From positions 6,025,967 to 6,089,966 of the forward strand of contig NC_087191.1 of assembly GCF_035594125.1 (NCBI RefSeq): a DNA stretch of 64,000 nt, read 5' to 3'. The translations under genes and the position numbers were made by a program. The notes under the pieces were generated by a model. The model was given only the letters and a program-made list of their open reading frames with translations. It made no database searches and was not told where the DNA came from. Below are positions 23,727-36,843 of the stretch, piece after piece. Each line of letters starts with the position of its first letter. The first letter of the stretch is position 1. This DNA is from Scylla paramamosain (Eukaryota; Arthropoda; Malacostraca; Decapoda; Portunidae).

Positions 23727-25425
23727 GAATCGTTCCGTTTCCCATAATGCATATTTAGCGTTTTAGTGCTTCAAAAGATCAGACACAATATACACGTTCT
23801 TTTTTTATCATGTTGTTCTGTTTCTTGCTAAAGAGTGTTTTTTTTATTTTATCTTATTTTTTTTTTGCGTTTTGGTACGTAGAAAAGCTGGAAAAGCACC
23901 CACAAGACATTTTTTTTTTTTAATGTTCCTTTCTTTTCCCATGTATGGTGTTTTCATGTTTTTTTTGCGTTTTGATGTCAAATGCATAAACATCGAAATG
24001 ACACGATTCTGATAATGTCTTCTTACCTCATATAGTGTGCTTTGCATACATTTTGGCGCTTTGGTAGCTAATAAGCTGAAAAAAACACTCAAAATACATG
24101 TTTAATACATAACAAGCTCAAATATTGTTTTGTTTCTCCAGAAAGTGTCTTTTATATGCTCTTTTGTTTTTTTTATTTTTTTTGTACGTATGAAGCTTAA
24201 AAAAAAAAAAACTCACACATGTTTTGTTTTCTAAGTTTGTTTTTCCAAGTTGTTTTGTTTTCCAGTATAGCGCATTTTCCTTGGTTTTTACCGTTTTGGT
24301 GCGTAAGAAATTGGAAAGCACTCGAGACACGATTTTGATAATGGTGTTTTCTTTTCCCACATACGGTGCTTCCCATGCATTTTAACGTTTTGGTACCTGA
24401 CAAGCCCAAATAGTGCCTAATACCTTCATAAACACCAATATGACTCGTTTCCAGTAATTCCATCTTGTTACCCCATACAGGGTGCTTTGCATGCATTCTA
24501 ACGTTTTGGTACCTAACAAGCTCAAAAACACTCAAAACATATGTTTTTTTTTTTTTCTTAATAGTGTCCTGTTTCTCCAGAAAGGGTAATTACACGTAAT
24601 TAGCAATGTTGTTTTGATACTTCTTATAGGGTGCTTTGTATGCATCTTGGTGTTTTGGTCCGTATTATGGTAGCAATCACTTATAATATTTGTTTTTGGT
24701 AATGTTCTGTTTATCCATATAGAGTGCTATTGATGTGTTATAGCGTTTTTATACCTAAGAAGCTGAAAAACACTCATACATTCTTAATATTGTTTTGTCT
24801 CCGATATTGGGTACTTTTTTTCACTTTTGTACCTTTCTATCTGAAAAACACTCAAAATACACTTTTTAGATAATGTTAATTTGTTTTTCATTATAGGCTG
24901 TTTTCCTTGCTTTCAGCATTTTGGTTCCTAATTTGCTCAAATCAACACATACGTCACGTTTGTGGTAATATCGTCTCGTTACCCTATATGTAGTGTGTTT
25001 GCATGCATTTTGGCGTTTTGATAACTAACAACGTCTAAAACTAAAAAAAAAAAAACACAAGATTTTCATGTTTCTTTTTCTGTAGAAAAGTGTTTTGTAT
25101 GCGTTTTGGTGTTTACGTACGAAAGGAGCTCAAAAACACTTAAAAGACAATACTTTGATGAAGTTGTATTGTTTTTTAATACTGAGTGATTTCGATGCTT
25201 TTTAGAGTCTTGGTAAGTAAGAAAATCCAAAGTTATCTTTTCAATATTGCGTGTTCCTTATGATTTTTAGAGTTTTCTTGCGTAAGAACCAGAAAAGCAC
25301 TCAAAAGACAAATTTTCTGGTATTTTTGTTACTTTGCCCATATGCTTTCAATGCAGTTTAGCGTTCTGGCACCTGACAAGCCAAAACAATACTCATATTA
25401 CACTTTTTTTTTTAATTATTGAATA
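23727..25425 (-). repeat. HOR2 segment, reverse polarity
   Basis: Satellite continues in the same polarity as before LINE copy 1, starting TCGTTCCGTTTCCCATAATG. It includes an 'e' monomer near 24,660 (TATGGTAGCAATCACTTATA) and 'i' monomers with TCGTCTCGTTACC (24,970). It ends near 25,425, where forward monomers begin with CGACATTACCAGAAACGTG. No genes seen. Confidence 0.87.
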
Positions 25426-25435
25426 ACGATACGAC

Positions 25436-25945
25436 ATTACCAGAAACGTGTCATTTGGGCTTTATGTGCGTATTAGGCACGAAAACGCTACTAAGCATAC
25501 AATGCGAAAATAAAACAACTTTATCGAAAACATGTAGTTTGTGTGTTTTAGAGCTTCATTAAGTTCTAAAATATAAAAAGACACGCAAAACACCCATAAT
25601 GTAGAAACGGAACAATATTATGAAAAACGTTTATTTTTTTGTCATTGATCTTGTTAGATACTAAAACTCTAGAAAATGCATGCAGAATACCCATTATGGA
25701 AAACAAAACGATATTAACAGAAACGTGTAATATGAAACGTAAAAAAAAAATAATAATAAATAAATAAATAAATAAACGCTAAAATGTATACAATTACCCA
25801 TTCTGCAGAAACAGAATATTACTAAGAAAAAAAAACATATTTTTGAGTGTTTTTGAACTTATTAGGTACCAAAACGTTAAAATGCATGCAAAGCACCCTG
25901 TATGGGGTAACAAGATCACATTACTGGAAATGTGTTATTAGGGTG
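25436..25945 (+). repeat. Segmental duplicate D6, left copy (partner 34,700-35,185)
   Basis: Shares with 34,700-35,185 the rare variants CGAAAACGCTACTAAGCATG, TTTTTTGTCATTGA and GATGTATACAATTACCC-like sequence, plus the same loss of several HOR2 monomers. A common deleted ancestor is implied. Roughly 85-88% identical by eye. Confidence 0.8.
25738..25775. repeat. Poly-A / (AAT)n / (AAAT)n microsatellite
   Basis: Simple A-rich run of AAT then AAAT units at the site of a monomer deletion. In the D6 partner the same place is plain poly-A (35,008-35,021). Confidence 0.9.
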
Positions 25946-26236
25946 TTTATAAGGGTATCAGGCACCAAAAGGCTAAAATGCATAGAAATTAAGCTGTATG
26001 GGAAAATAAAACAATCTCATCGAAACAGTGTATTTTTCATTGTTTTTTTTTTGTGCTTCTTTAAGTATCAGAACGTAAAAATACGTGTAAACATATATTA
26101 CGGAGAAAGAAAATCAGTAAGAAAACGTGTAGTTTGCGTGTCTTTCATCTTTTTAGGTACTAAATTGCTAAAAATGTATGCAAAAAAACAATATTAACAG
26201 AAACGTGTAATATGTGTTTTTCACTAAAAGGCTAAA

Positions 26237-26410
26237 TAAGATGAATCCCAGTTTATATAGATAAAGACAACATTACCACAAACGTGTAAACGTGTGTTGT
26301 ACGTTCTTTGTATGTATTTTGGCGTATTGGTTATTAACATGGTAGTAGTCGTCCAATATACACGTTTGTGGTAATGTTCTCTCTATCTATATAAATTGGG
26401 ATTCATCTTA
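26237..26410. repeat. Inverted repeat, 52-bp arms, 70-base loop
   Basis: Left arm 26,237-26,288 and right arm 26,359-26,410 are reverse complements with three mismatches in 52. The arms start and end with TAAGATGAATCC / GGATTCATCTTA. The loop is itself reverse-polarity satellite, so the hairpin marks a polarity flip. Confidence 0.93.
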
Positions 26411-26432
26411 TTTTCTTTTCCTCATATAGAGT
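26289..26432 (-). repeat. Short reversed satellite island
   Basis: About 145 bp of reverse-polarity monomers, including an 'e'-type piece (AACATGGTAGTAGTCGTCC). It lies between forward segments and forms the loop and right arm of the adjacent hairpin. Confidence 0.82.
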
Positions 26433-27233
26433 TTATTACTAAAAACAAGTATTTTGAGTGTTTTTGAGCTTGTTACATACGTCACAGTGGATAAAAAGTT
26501 TCCGATATGAGGAAACGAAGAGACATTACGAGAAACAAGTATTATGAGTGGTTTTGAGATTCATAGGAACTATAACTTAAAAACTCTTGGATAGCACTCT
26601 GAATGGAAAAATAGAGCAACATTACCAAAAACCTGTATTTTGATTGTTTTTCGCTTTATTAGGAACCAAAAAGCAAAAATCCATGCGAACCACCCTTTAT
26701 GGGATATGGAAATGACATTTCCAAAAAACGTATCTTTTCAGTGTTTATGAGCGTGTTAGGCACGAAAACACTAAAAAGCATGGGCAGCAACCTATATGGG
26801 AAAACAATACAACATTACCAAAAACGTGTCATTTGAGTGTTTTTTTTTTTACTTTTTTTACGTACAAAAAACGCTAAAACGCATTGACCCTTTGTGGAAA
26901 AATAGATTATCAAAAAAACAAATCTTTTAAGTGTTTCTGAGCTTGTTACATACAAAAAGGCCAAAATGCATGAACAATACCGTATATATTGAAAAGAAAG
27001 GGCATTATCAGAGATGCGTATTATGAATGTCTTTCAGTTTCTTAGGTACCAAAATGCTAATACGCATGAATAGCACTCGATATGGACAAAAGAGCATTAC
27101 CAAAAACGAGTTTTTTTTAATTGTTTTTCACATTTAGATAATAATAAATGTCAAAATGCACATGTATTTTGAGTGTTTTTGAGCTTTTAGGCACTAAAAC
27201 GCTAAAAAAAAAAATGGGATTCACCATATACGA

Positions 27234-27323
<90 letters not shown>

Positions 27324-27380
27324 CGAAAAACGTACGTTTTGAGTGCTTTTAAACGTTAAAACGCATCGTAAAAACGACAA
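26433..27380 (+). repeat. HOR1 island inside HOR2
   Basis: About two HOR1 units in the order C-D-E-A-B-C-D-E-A. HOR1 hallmarks: GAGCGTGTTAGGCACG with AAGCATGG (26,750), GAGACATTACGAGAAAC (26,520) and CGCATGAATAGCACTC (27,062). HOR2 monomers flank it on both sides. The left edge is the hairpin 26,237-26,410, so it probably arrived by rearrangement or conversion. Confidence 0.72.
27235..27321. repeat. (TA)n microsatellite, about 43 units
   Basis: Pure TA run that replaces the CTATATGG box of an A monomer. It is preceded by CATATACGAG and followed by TTACGAAAAACG, the normal next block. Open frames of alternating Tyr-Ile are artefacts. Confidence 0.97.
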
Positions 27381-28455
<1,075 letters not shown>

Positions 28456-28611
28456 TAAAAAGTTAAAAAGCTCTCAAAAGACACTTTTTTATTGTTTTTT
28501 TTTTTTTTTCCTATATAGGGTTCATTGCATGTACTTTAGCGTTTTGATACCTTAGAAGCCCAAAAGCAATCATATTACAAGATTTTTAGCATTAGAGATT
28601 TGATACCCTAT
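28456..28611 (-). repeat. Reversed satellite forming the left arm of the long palindrome
   Basis: About 155 bp of reverse-polarity HOR2 monomers (TACTTTAGCGTTTTGATACC, 28,531) that fold back on the following forward segment. Confidence 0.85.
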
Positions 28612-28745
28612 AAAAAGTATCAAATCTACAATGCTAAAAACTTGAAATATGATTGTTTTTTGGCTTCTAAGGAATCAAAACGCTAAAGTGCATGTAATGA
28701 ACCCTACATAGGAAAAGAAACAACATTAATAAAAATGTGTCTTTT
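28476..28745. repeat. Long foldback palindrome, about 130-bp arms, 10-base loop
   Basis: Left arm about 28,476-28,606 and right arm about 28,617-28,745 are reverse complements over their whole length (AAAAGACAC...GATTTGATAC against GTATCAAATC...GTGTCTTTT), with scattered mismatches and small indels in the T/A runs. The loop is CCCTATAAAA. Monomer polarity flips exactly at the centre. Confidence 0.93.
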
Positions 28746-31700
28746 GGGTGCTTTTTCACTTTCTTACGTATCAAACCGCCAAGAATTATGGAAAAGACGC
28801 TATTATGAAAAAAAAATCAAAATCGTGTGTTTTGTGCTTCTTTCGTACCAAAACTCAAAAACGCCTAGAAAACACCCTTTCTGGAGAAGCAGAACATTAC
28901 CAAAAACGTGTTTTCAGTAGTTTTCAGTTTATTCTGTCAAAACGCCAAAATAAGTGCAAAGCATCTTATATGGGGTAAAGAGACATTACCAGAAGTGTCT
29001 TGTTTTTAGTGTTTATGAGGATATTATGCACCAAAACGCTAAAATGCATGGGAAAACAATACATTATCGAAAAGGTGTCTTTTGAGTGTTTTTGAGCTAT
29101 TTTACGTACTATTTTACGTATTTTACACATGCAAAACTCCCTTTACGGAGAAAAATTTCAACTTGATTAAAAAAAAAAAAAGTGCATTTTGAATGCCTAT
29201 GAGCTTGTTAGGTAGGCAACTAAACAATAAAAAAAATGGATGTAAAGTACCCATTCTGGGACACGAAAGGATATTAACAGAAAAGTGTATTATTTCAGCC
29301 GTTTTTTTTTTTTTTAGCTGTTTAGGTAAAAAAATGAATAAATAAATAAATAATACACATGAAAAGGACCCTATATGGTAAAACAGAACAACACGTGTAC
29401 GAACAATAAACGTGTATTTTGAGAGATTCCCATTATGTTAGGGACGAAAACGCCAAAATGCACGCAAAGTACCGTATAAAAAGAATTAGAACAAAAATAA
29501 TAAAATCATGTTATTTGAGTGTTTTTTTTTTTTTTATGCTTGTCAGGTACCAAATCGTAAAAGTGCCTGGAAAACATATTGTATGGGAAAAGAAAGCAAC
29601 ATTGCCAAAAACGTGTCTTTTCAGTACTATTCAGCTTCTTACGTACCAAAACTCTGAAATGCATGGAAAGCACACTATATTCGAAAAGAAACCAACTTTA
29701 TGAAAATCATGTTTTTTTTTTATCTTTTTAAGTACTGAAACGCCTTTTCTGGACAAAAAGAACAACATTACCCAAAACTGTTTTAATTGTTATTCAGCTT
29801 GTGAGATACTAAACCGCTAAAATGCATGGAAAGCACTCTTTACGGGTTAACGAGAAGATATTAACAGAAAAGTGTCATTTGGTGTTTAATGATCATATTA
29901 GACACCAAAACGGTAAAATATAAAAAAAGCATGAAACATACATTATATAGGAAAATAAATCAACATAATGGAAAACGTGTCTTTTGAGTGTTTTTGAACA
30001 TTTTAAGTGCCAAAACGCTAAAGAAAAAAAAAAAAAGCATGAAAATTTTTCAATATGGTAAACAAAACTATATTAAAAGAAACGCTGTATTTGGAATACA
30101 AAAACGCCAAAATGCATGGAAAGCACCCTATAAGAAGAATAAGAACAACAATGCTAAAAACATGTATTACGAATTTTCTGTGGTGTTTGTTAGGTATCAA
30201 AGCGCTAAAATGCATGTAATGCACACTTTATGGCAAAGGAAACAATGTTACGAAAAATTTAGAGTTTTTTTTTCAGTTTTTTACGTAGCTAAAAATGCAT
30301 GGAAAACACGCTATATTGAAAAACAAAATAACATTATAAAAATCGTGTCTTTTGAGTTTTTTTTAACTTATTTCGTAAAAAAAAAAAAAAAAAAAAAATT
30401 CTGAAGCACATAAAATAAACCTTTTTCTGCATAAACAAAAGAACATTGCCAAAAACGAGTGTTTTTATTATTTTTTTTTTATTGTTAGGTTTCAAAACGA
30501 CATTATTCACATATTATATATGGTAACGAGACGACATTACCAGAAACAAGTGATTTGGGTGTTTGTGAGCGTATTAGGCACCAAAACGCTAAAAAATTAT
30601 GGAAAACACTTAGTATAACAAAACAAAAAAAAAAAAATTAAAACATGTCTCTCCAGTGGTTTTAGCTTCTTTAGGTACCAAAACTGTATAAAACATAAGC
30701 AAAATACCCTTTACGGAGAAAGAAAATAACATTATGAAAAGAAAACGTTTATTTCAAGTATCTTTGATATTGTTAGATACCAAAACGCTTAAAATGCATG
30801 GAAATTATTATCAATTATCAATACGGGAAAGAAAACGATATTAACAGCAACGTGTATTACGACTATTTTTCATGTTAGCCGGCAAAAGGCTAAAACACAT
30901 GAACGCCACCTTGTATGTACAAACAGAACAACATTTCCGAAAACGTCTGTTATGATTGCTTACCACCATGTCAGGGACCAAAACTCGAAAATGCATATAA
31001 AGCACCCTATGAGAAGAATGAGAAAAGTATTGCTAAACACGCGTAATATGAGGGTTTTTGAGCTTCTTAGTACATTAACGCTAAAGTGCATGCTAAGAAT
31101 GTTTGATATGAAAACAAAACATTATCAAAAATGTCTTTTGAATGTTTTTAGCTACTTATGTGCCGAAACGTTACAGAGCATGAAAACACCCTAAACTGAA
31201 AAAAAAAATAATAATAATAAACTCCAATAATCGTGTCTTTTTAGTTTTTTTTTCTTTTGAGCTTCTTTCGTATAAAATAAAAAAAAACGTATACAAAACA
31301 TCCTTTCTTGAGAAAAAAAAAAAAACGTGTGTTATAAGTGTTTTTGAGTTTGATCGGTATCAAAACGCGAAAATGCATGCAAAGCACCCTGTATGGGGTA
31401 ACGAGACTTTATTACCGGAAACGTGTCATTGGAGTGTATCTGAGCGTATTAAGCAACAAAACGCTGAAAATGTGTCCTTTGAGAGTTTTAAGCTTTCAAC
31501 GTACCGAAACTTTAAAAAAAAAAAAAGGTATACAAAGTATATGATATAGAAAACGAAAAAATTTTAAGAAAAACATATTTTGAGAGTTATTTATTTTCTT
31601 AGGTACCAAAACGTTAATACACATGAATAGCAACCTATATGGAGAGAGAAAACAACTTTACTAAAAATGTGTATTAGGTGATTATCACAATGTTATGGAC

Positions 31701-32465
31701 CAAAACACCAAAATGCATGGAAAGCACCCAAGAAGAAGAATCAGAACAAGAATGCTAAAAACGTGTAATATGAATGTTTTTGGTCTTATCAGGAACAAAA
31801 GCGATAAAATGCATGTAAAGTGCCTTATATGGGAAAATAAAAATACTACAAAAAAAATGTGTCTTCTGTGTTTTTCAGCTTCTTACGTACCAATATGCTA
31901 AAAGCTATGGAAAACACGCTGTATTGGAAAGCAAAATGACTTCATAAAAGTCATGCTTTGTGTATTTTTGAGCTTCATTTGTACAAAAACGCTAAAACGC
32001 ATAGAAACTCCCATTCTAAAGAAACAGGAGATAATTAACGAAAAAATCTGTTTTGAGTGTCTTTCTGATCGATAGTACAAAAACGCCAAAATAAATACAA
32101 AGCACCCTAAGCAGATGACGTTACAAGAAACGTATCATTTGGGTGTTTATGACCATATTAACACCAAAATGTTAAAAATCATAGAAAACAATATATGGAA
32201 AAAAAATATATATATTATCGAAAACGTGTCTTTTGAGTATTTAAAAGGATCTTTACGCAAATATACATGCAAAAAATCCTTTTACGGAGAAACAGAAAAG
32301 CGCTATGAAAAACGTGTATTTTGAGTGTCTTTCAGCTTATGTATCAAAACGCTAGAAATTCATGAAAAGTACCCATTATGATAAACTAAACAATATTAAG
32401 AGAAACGTGTATTAGTGTTTTTCATCTTTTAAGGTACCAAAACACTAAAACACATAAAGAGCATG
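28612..32465 (+). repeat. HOR2 satellite segment, forward polarity
   Basis: Forward HOR2 with 'e' monomers near 29,420, 30,105, 30,955 and 31,680 (e.g. TGCTTACCACCATGTCAGGG). Spacings are 685-850 bp, shorter than the full 870 bp because some units lack a monomer. 'e' monomers end AGAAGAATCAGAACAA-like. It includes an (AAAT)n patch at 29,335-29,354. No genes seen. Confidence 0.88.
29335..29354. repeat. (AAAT)n microsatellite
   Basis: Five AAAT-type units within a 'd' monomer, after the GTTTAGGTAAAAAA block. Confidence 0.9.
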
Positions 32466-32601
<136 letters not shown>

Positions 32602-34109
32602 GCCTAAACCCTCGGAAGGCTTATGGACCTGATGGGGTCCCTCCTATTGTTCTCCGAAACTGTGCCTCCGTGCTTGCACCTTGCCTAGTCAAACTCTTTC
32701 AGCTCTGTCTGTCAACATCTACCTTTCCTTCTTGCTGGAAGTTTGCCTACATTCAACCTGTTCCTAAAAAGGGTGACCGCTCTAATCCCTCAAACTACCG
32801 TCCTATTGCTTTAATTTCCTGCTTATCTAAAGTTTTTGAATCTATCCTCAACAGAAAGATTCTTAAACATCTATCACTTCACAACCTTCTATCTGATCGC
32901 CAGTATGGGTTCCGTCAAGGCCGCTCTACTGGTGATCTTCTGGCTTTCCTTACTGAGTCTTGGTCATCCTCTTTTAGAGACTTTGGTGAAACTTTTGCTG
33001 TTGCCTTGGACATATCAAAAGCTTTTGATAGAGTCTAGCACAAGGCTTTGATTTCAAAACTACCCTCCTACGGTTTCTATCCTTCTCTCTGTAACTTCAT
33101 CTCAAGTTTCCTTTCTGACCGTTCTATTGCTGCTGTGGTAGACGGTCACTGTTCTTCTCCTAAATCTATTAACAGTGGTGTTCCTCAGGGTTCTGTCCTG
33201 TCACCCACTCTCTTCTTATTATTCATTAATGATCTTCTAAATCAAACTTCTTGTCCTATCCACTCCTATGCTGATGATACCACCCTGCACTTTTCCACGT
33301 CTTTTCATAGACGTCTAACCCTTCAGGAGGTAAACATATCACGCAGGGAAGCCACAGAACGCCGGACTTCTGATCTTTCTAAAATTTCTGATTGGGGCAG
33401 GGCAAACTTGGTATTGTTCAATGCCTCAAAAACTCAATTCCTCCATCTATCAACTCGACACAATCTTCCAGACAACTATCCCCTCTTCTTCAATGACACT
33501 CAACTGTCCCCCTCTTCTACACTGAACATCCTCGGTCTGTCCTTTACTTATAATCTGAACTGGAAACTTCACATCTCATCTCTAGCTAAAATAGCTTCTA
33601 TGAAGTTAGGTGTTCTGAGACGTCTCCGCCAGTTTTTCTCACCCCCCCAGCTGCTAACTCTGTACAAGGGCCTTATCCGTCCATGTATGGAGTATGCTTC
33701 ACATGTCTGGGGGGGTTCCACTCATACTGCTCTTCTAGACAGGGTGGAATCAAAAGCTTTTCGTCTCATCAACTCCTCTCCTCTAACTGACTGTCTTCAG
33801 CCCCTCTCTCACCGCCGCAATGTTGCATATCTAGCTGTCTTCTACCGCTATTTTCATGCCAACTGCTCTTCTGATCTTGCTAACTGCATGCCTCCCCTCC
33901 TTCCGCGGCCTCGCTGCACAAGACTTTCTTCTTTCTCTCACCCCTATTCTGTCCACCTCTCTAACGCAAGAGTTAACCAGTATTCTCAATCATTCATCCC
34001 TTTCTCTGGTAAACTCTGGAACTCCTTGCCTGCTTCTGTATTTCCACCTTCCTTTGACTTGAATTCCTTCAAGAGGGAGGTTTCAAGACACTTATCCACC
34101 AATTTTTGA
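32602..34109 (+). pseudogene. LINE copy 2: reverse transcriptase, truncated, one nonsense codon
   Basis: One frame over about 500 codons. Motifs in order: NPRKAYGPDGVPP, KKGDRSNPSNYRPIALIS, QYGFRQGRSTGDLLAF, the catalytic ALDISKAFDRV ending at 33,035, GVPQGS at 33,177-33,194 and YADD at 33,267-33,278. Then come a thumb/C-terminal region (LYKGLIRPCMEYASHVWGGS) and an Arg/His-rich tail (SHRRNVAYLAVFYRYFHANC). TAG at 33,036-33,038 replaces the Trp of the usual VWHK. The endonuclease and RT start are missing, so it could not mobilise itself even without the stop. The apparent Met start at 32,583 lies in TA repeat and is not natural. Confidence 0.92.
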
Positions 34110-34217
34110 CCACTGCTTTGACCCTTTTAAGGGACTGGCATTTCAGTGGGCATTTCTTTTATTAGATTTTTGTTGCCCTTGGCCAGTATCCTTCCTACAT
34201 AAAAAAAAAAAAAAAAA
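34110..34217 (+). other. LINE copy 2: 3' UTR and A tail
   Basis: Same UTR as copy 1 (GGACTGGCATTTCAGTGGGC; TTGCCCTTGGCCAGTATCCT), but with a shorter T-rich middle. It ends CCTACAT plus a pure A tail. Confidence 0.88.
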
Positions 34218-34699
34218 TATGAAGAAACATCAACCTTACCAAAAATGTGTATTATGAGAGATTAGCACAATGTTAAGCAGGAAAACGGCAAAATGCATGC
34301 AAAGCACCCTATCAGATAAATCTGAACAATAATGCAAAAAAAAAAAAAGTGTAATATGAGTATTTTTCGGTTTGCCAGGTACCAGAACGCTAAATTGCAT
34401 GGAAAACACTTTATATGGGCAAAGTGACAAAAATACGAAAAAAAAAAACTTGTCTTTTGAGTGCTTTTCTTACATACTAAAACGCTAAAAATCATAGAAA
34501 ACACGCAATATTGAAAAGATAACTTCATCAAAACCGTGACTTTTGAGTGTTTAGATCTTACGTACAAAAACGCTAAATCTCATACATAACACACTTTCTA
34601 GGGAAACATAACAACATAAAAAAAAAAAAAACGTGTTTTCAGTGTTTCAGAGCTTGTAACAAAACGCCAAAATATATTAATCACTCTATATAGAGTAAC

Positions 34700-35185
34700 A
34701 ACACGACATTATCAGAAACGTGTCATTTGGGTTTTTATGTGCGTATTAGACACGAAAACGCTACTAAGCATGCAATGTGAAAACAAAACAACTTTATCGA
34801 AAAAATGTCGTTTGAGTGTTTTAGAGGTTCATTAAGTTACAAAACGCAAAAAGACATGCAAAACACCCATAACGCAGAAACAGAACAAAAAAAAACGTTT
34901 ATTTTTTGTCATTGAGCTTGTTGGGTACCAAAACTCTAAAAATGCATGCAGAGTACCCATTATGGAAAACGAAACGATATTAACAGAAACATGTAATAAG
35001 AAACGTTAAAAAAAAAAAAACTAAGATGTATACAATTACCCTTTCAGGAGAAACAGAACATTATTAAGAAAATCATATGTTTTGAGTGTTTTTGAACTTG
35101 TTAGGTACGAAAACGTCAAAATGCATGCAAAGCACCCTATATGGGGTAACGAGATGACATTACTGGAAACGTGTCATTTGGGTGC
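34700..35185 (+). repeat. Segmental duplicate D6, right copy (partner 25,436-25,945)
   Basis: Carries CGAAAACGCTACTAAGCATG, TTTTTTGTCATTGA and the same multi-monomer deletion as the left copy. It begins about 480 bp after LINE copy 2. Confidence 0.8.
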
Positions 35186-35971
35186 ATTAGGCGCTATTTG
35201 GGCTTGTCAGGTACCAAAACGCTAAAATGCATGGGAAGCACCGTATGTGGGAAAAGAAAACATCATTACTAAAATCGTGTCTCGAGTGCTTTTCAGCTTC
35301 CTATGCACCAGAACGGTAAAAGCCATGGAAAACGCGCTATACTGGAAAACAAAACAACTTCATCAAAAGCATGTCTGAGTATTTTTAAGCTTCATGTGTA
35401 CAAAAAAAAAAGGCAAAAGAGCAAATAAGAGACACTTTCTGGAGAAATAGCAATATTAGAGCTTGTTATGTACCAAACATGTATTTTGAGTGTTTTTTTT
35501 CAGCTTATTAGCTACCAAAATGCCAAAATGTATGCAAAACACATTATATGGGGTAAGAAGACGACATTATCAGAATCGTGTCATTTGGATGTTTATGCAT
35601 TTGGCATCAAAACGCTAAAAAGCATGGAAAACACCATACATGGGGAAAAAAAAGGAACATTATAAAAAAAACGTCTTATGAGTTTTTTTTTTTTAGCTTC
35701 TTTTCGTACCAAAACGCAAAAAAAAAAAAAAAAACATTCAAAACACTCTTTAGCGAGAAACACAACAACGTAATGAAAAACGTGTATATTAAGTGTGTGA
35801 TCTTGTGATGTACTATAACGCTAAATATGAATTATGGGAAACGGAACGATATTTAACAGAAACATGTAATGAGAGTTTTTTTTTTTTTTTTGTCTTTTTA
35901 GCTACCAAAAGTCTAAAACACATGAATAGCACTTTGTATGGATAAAGAGAATTACATTATCAAAAACATGT

Positions 35972-36093
35972 ATCTGTATGCTTTTTGGTGTTTTGGTCCA
36001 TAACATTGTGGTAATTGCTCATAAAAGCACCAGGGTGCTTTCATGAGCAATTACCACAATGTAATGGACATAAACACCAAAAAGCATACAGAT
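35972..36093. repeat. Near-perfect palindrome, 60-bp arms, 2-base spacer
   Basis: Left arm 35,972-36,031 and right arm 36,034-36,093 are reverse complements at 56 of 60 positions. The centre is GCACC AG GGTGC. The left arm is a reversed copy of the start of the following 'e' monomer, inserted between the normal 'd' and 'e' monomers. Confidence 0.95.
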
Positions 36094-36820
36094 CATCCTA
36101 TAAGAAAAATGAGAACAACATTGGTAAAAACATGTAAGATAAGTATTTTTGGACTTGTTAGGTACCAAAACGCTAAAAAAGAACGGGAAATATACAATAT
36201 GGGAAAACAATAAATTATCAAAAACATGGCTTTTGAGTGTTTTTGAGCTTTTTAAGTACCAAAACGCTAAAAAAGGATGGAAAGAACCCATTATCGAAAA
36301 GGAAATTATATTAACAAAAACATATATCATGAGTGTTTTTTTTTTTTTCATCTTCTTAGGTACCAAAAAGCTAACACATATGAATAGCTCTCTATATGGA
36401 AAAAGAGAAAGACATTACAAGAAATGTCTATTATGAGTGATTATCATCATGTTAGGGACCAAAACGCCAAAATAGATACAAATCATCCTATGAGGAGAAT
36501 CTGAACAAAAATGCTAAAAACTTGTAATATGATTTTTTTTGGGGGGCCTGTCATGTTCCAAAACGTTATAGTGCATGAAAAGTACCCTATATAGGAATAG
36601 AAAACATAATTAAGAAAAAAAATGTCTTTTTAGTGCTTTTCAGCTTCTTACCTAGCAAAAAAAAAAAAAAACATTGAAAACACGCTATACTGGAAAACAG
36701 AACAACTTCGGAAATATCATGTCTTTTGAGTACTTTTGAACTTGTCATGTACAAAAATGCAAAAATTCTATGAATCACCTTTCCTGGAGAAACAGAACAA
36801 TATTAATAAAATCGTGTGTT

Positions 36821-36843
36821 TTATTTATTTATTTATTTATTTT
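36821..36843. repeat. (ATTT)n microsatellite
   Basis: Five to six ATTT units inside an 'i' monomer, just before CATCTTGTTAAGTACC. Confidence 0.92.

Larger units (their letters stand above)
25426..26288 (+). repeat. HOR2 segment, forward polarity
   Basis: Forward HOR2 containing duplicate D6 (25,436-25,945). Several monomers are lost between the 'c' and 'h' types, where an A-rich (AAT/AAAT)n patch sits at 25,738-25,775. It ends in the left arm of the hairpin 26,237-26,410. Confidence 0.85.
32602..34217 (+). mobile_element. 5'-truncated non-LTR retrotransposon (copy 2)
   Basis: About 1.6 kb colinear with 22,093-23,726 of copy 1 and about 95% identical by eye. It starts abruptly within the RT domain, the usual product of incomplete reverse transcription, and has the same 3' UTR and an 18-base A tail (34,200-34,217). 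It sits at the end of a TA array in a HOR2 'd' monomer. That monomer continues after the tail (ATATGAAGAAACATCAACC), so no satellite sequence was lost. Only one nonsense codon interrupts its RT, so it is the less decayed copy. Confidence 0.93.

Noticed and set aside
20380..23740. Target-site duplication around LINE copy 1
   Set aside because: A-rich strings on both sides (AAAAAAAAGAAAAAG before, AAAAAAAAAGAA after) look alike, but low complexity makes the match uninformative.
33856..34062. Separate small gene in an alternative frame of LINE copy 2 (also 32,836-33,051)
   Set aside because: Overlaps the conserved RT frame, has no motif, and is low-complexity Ser/Leu-rich.
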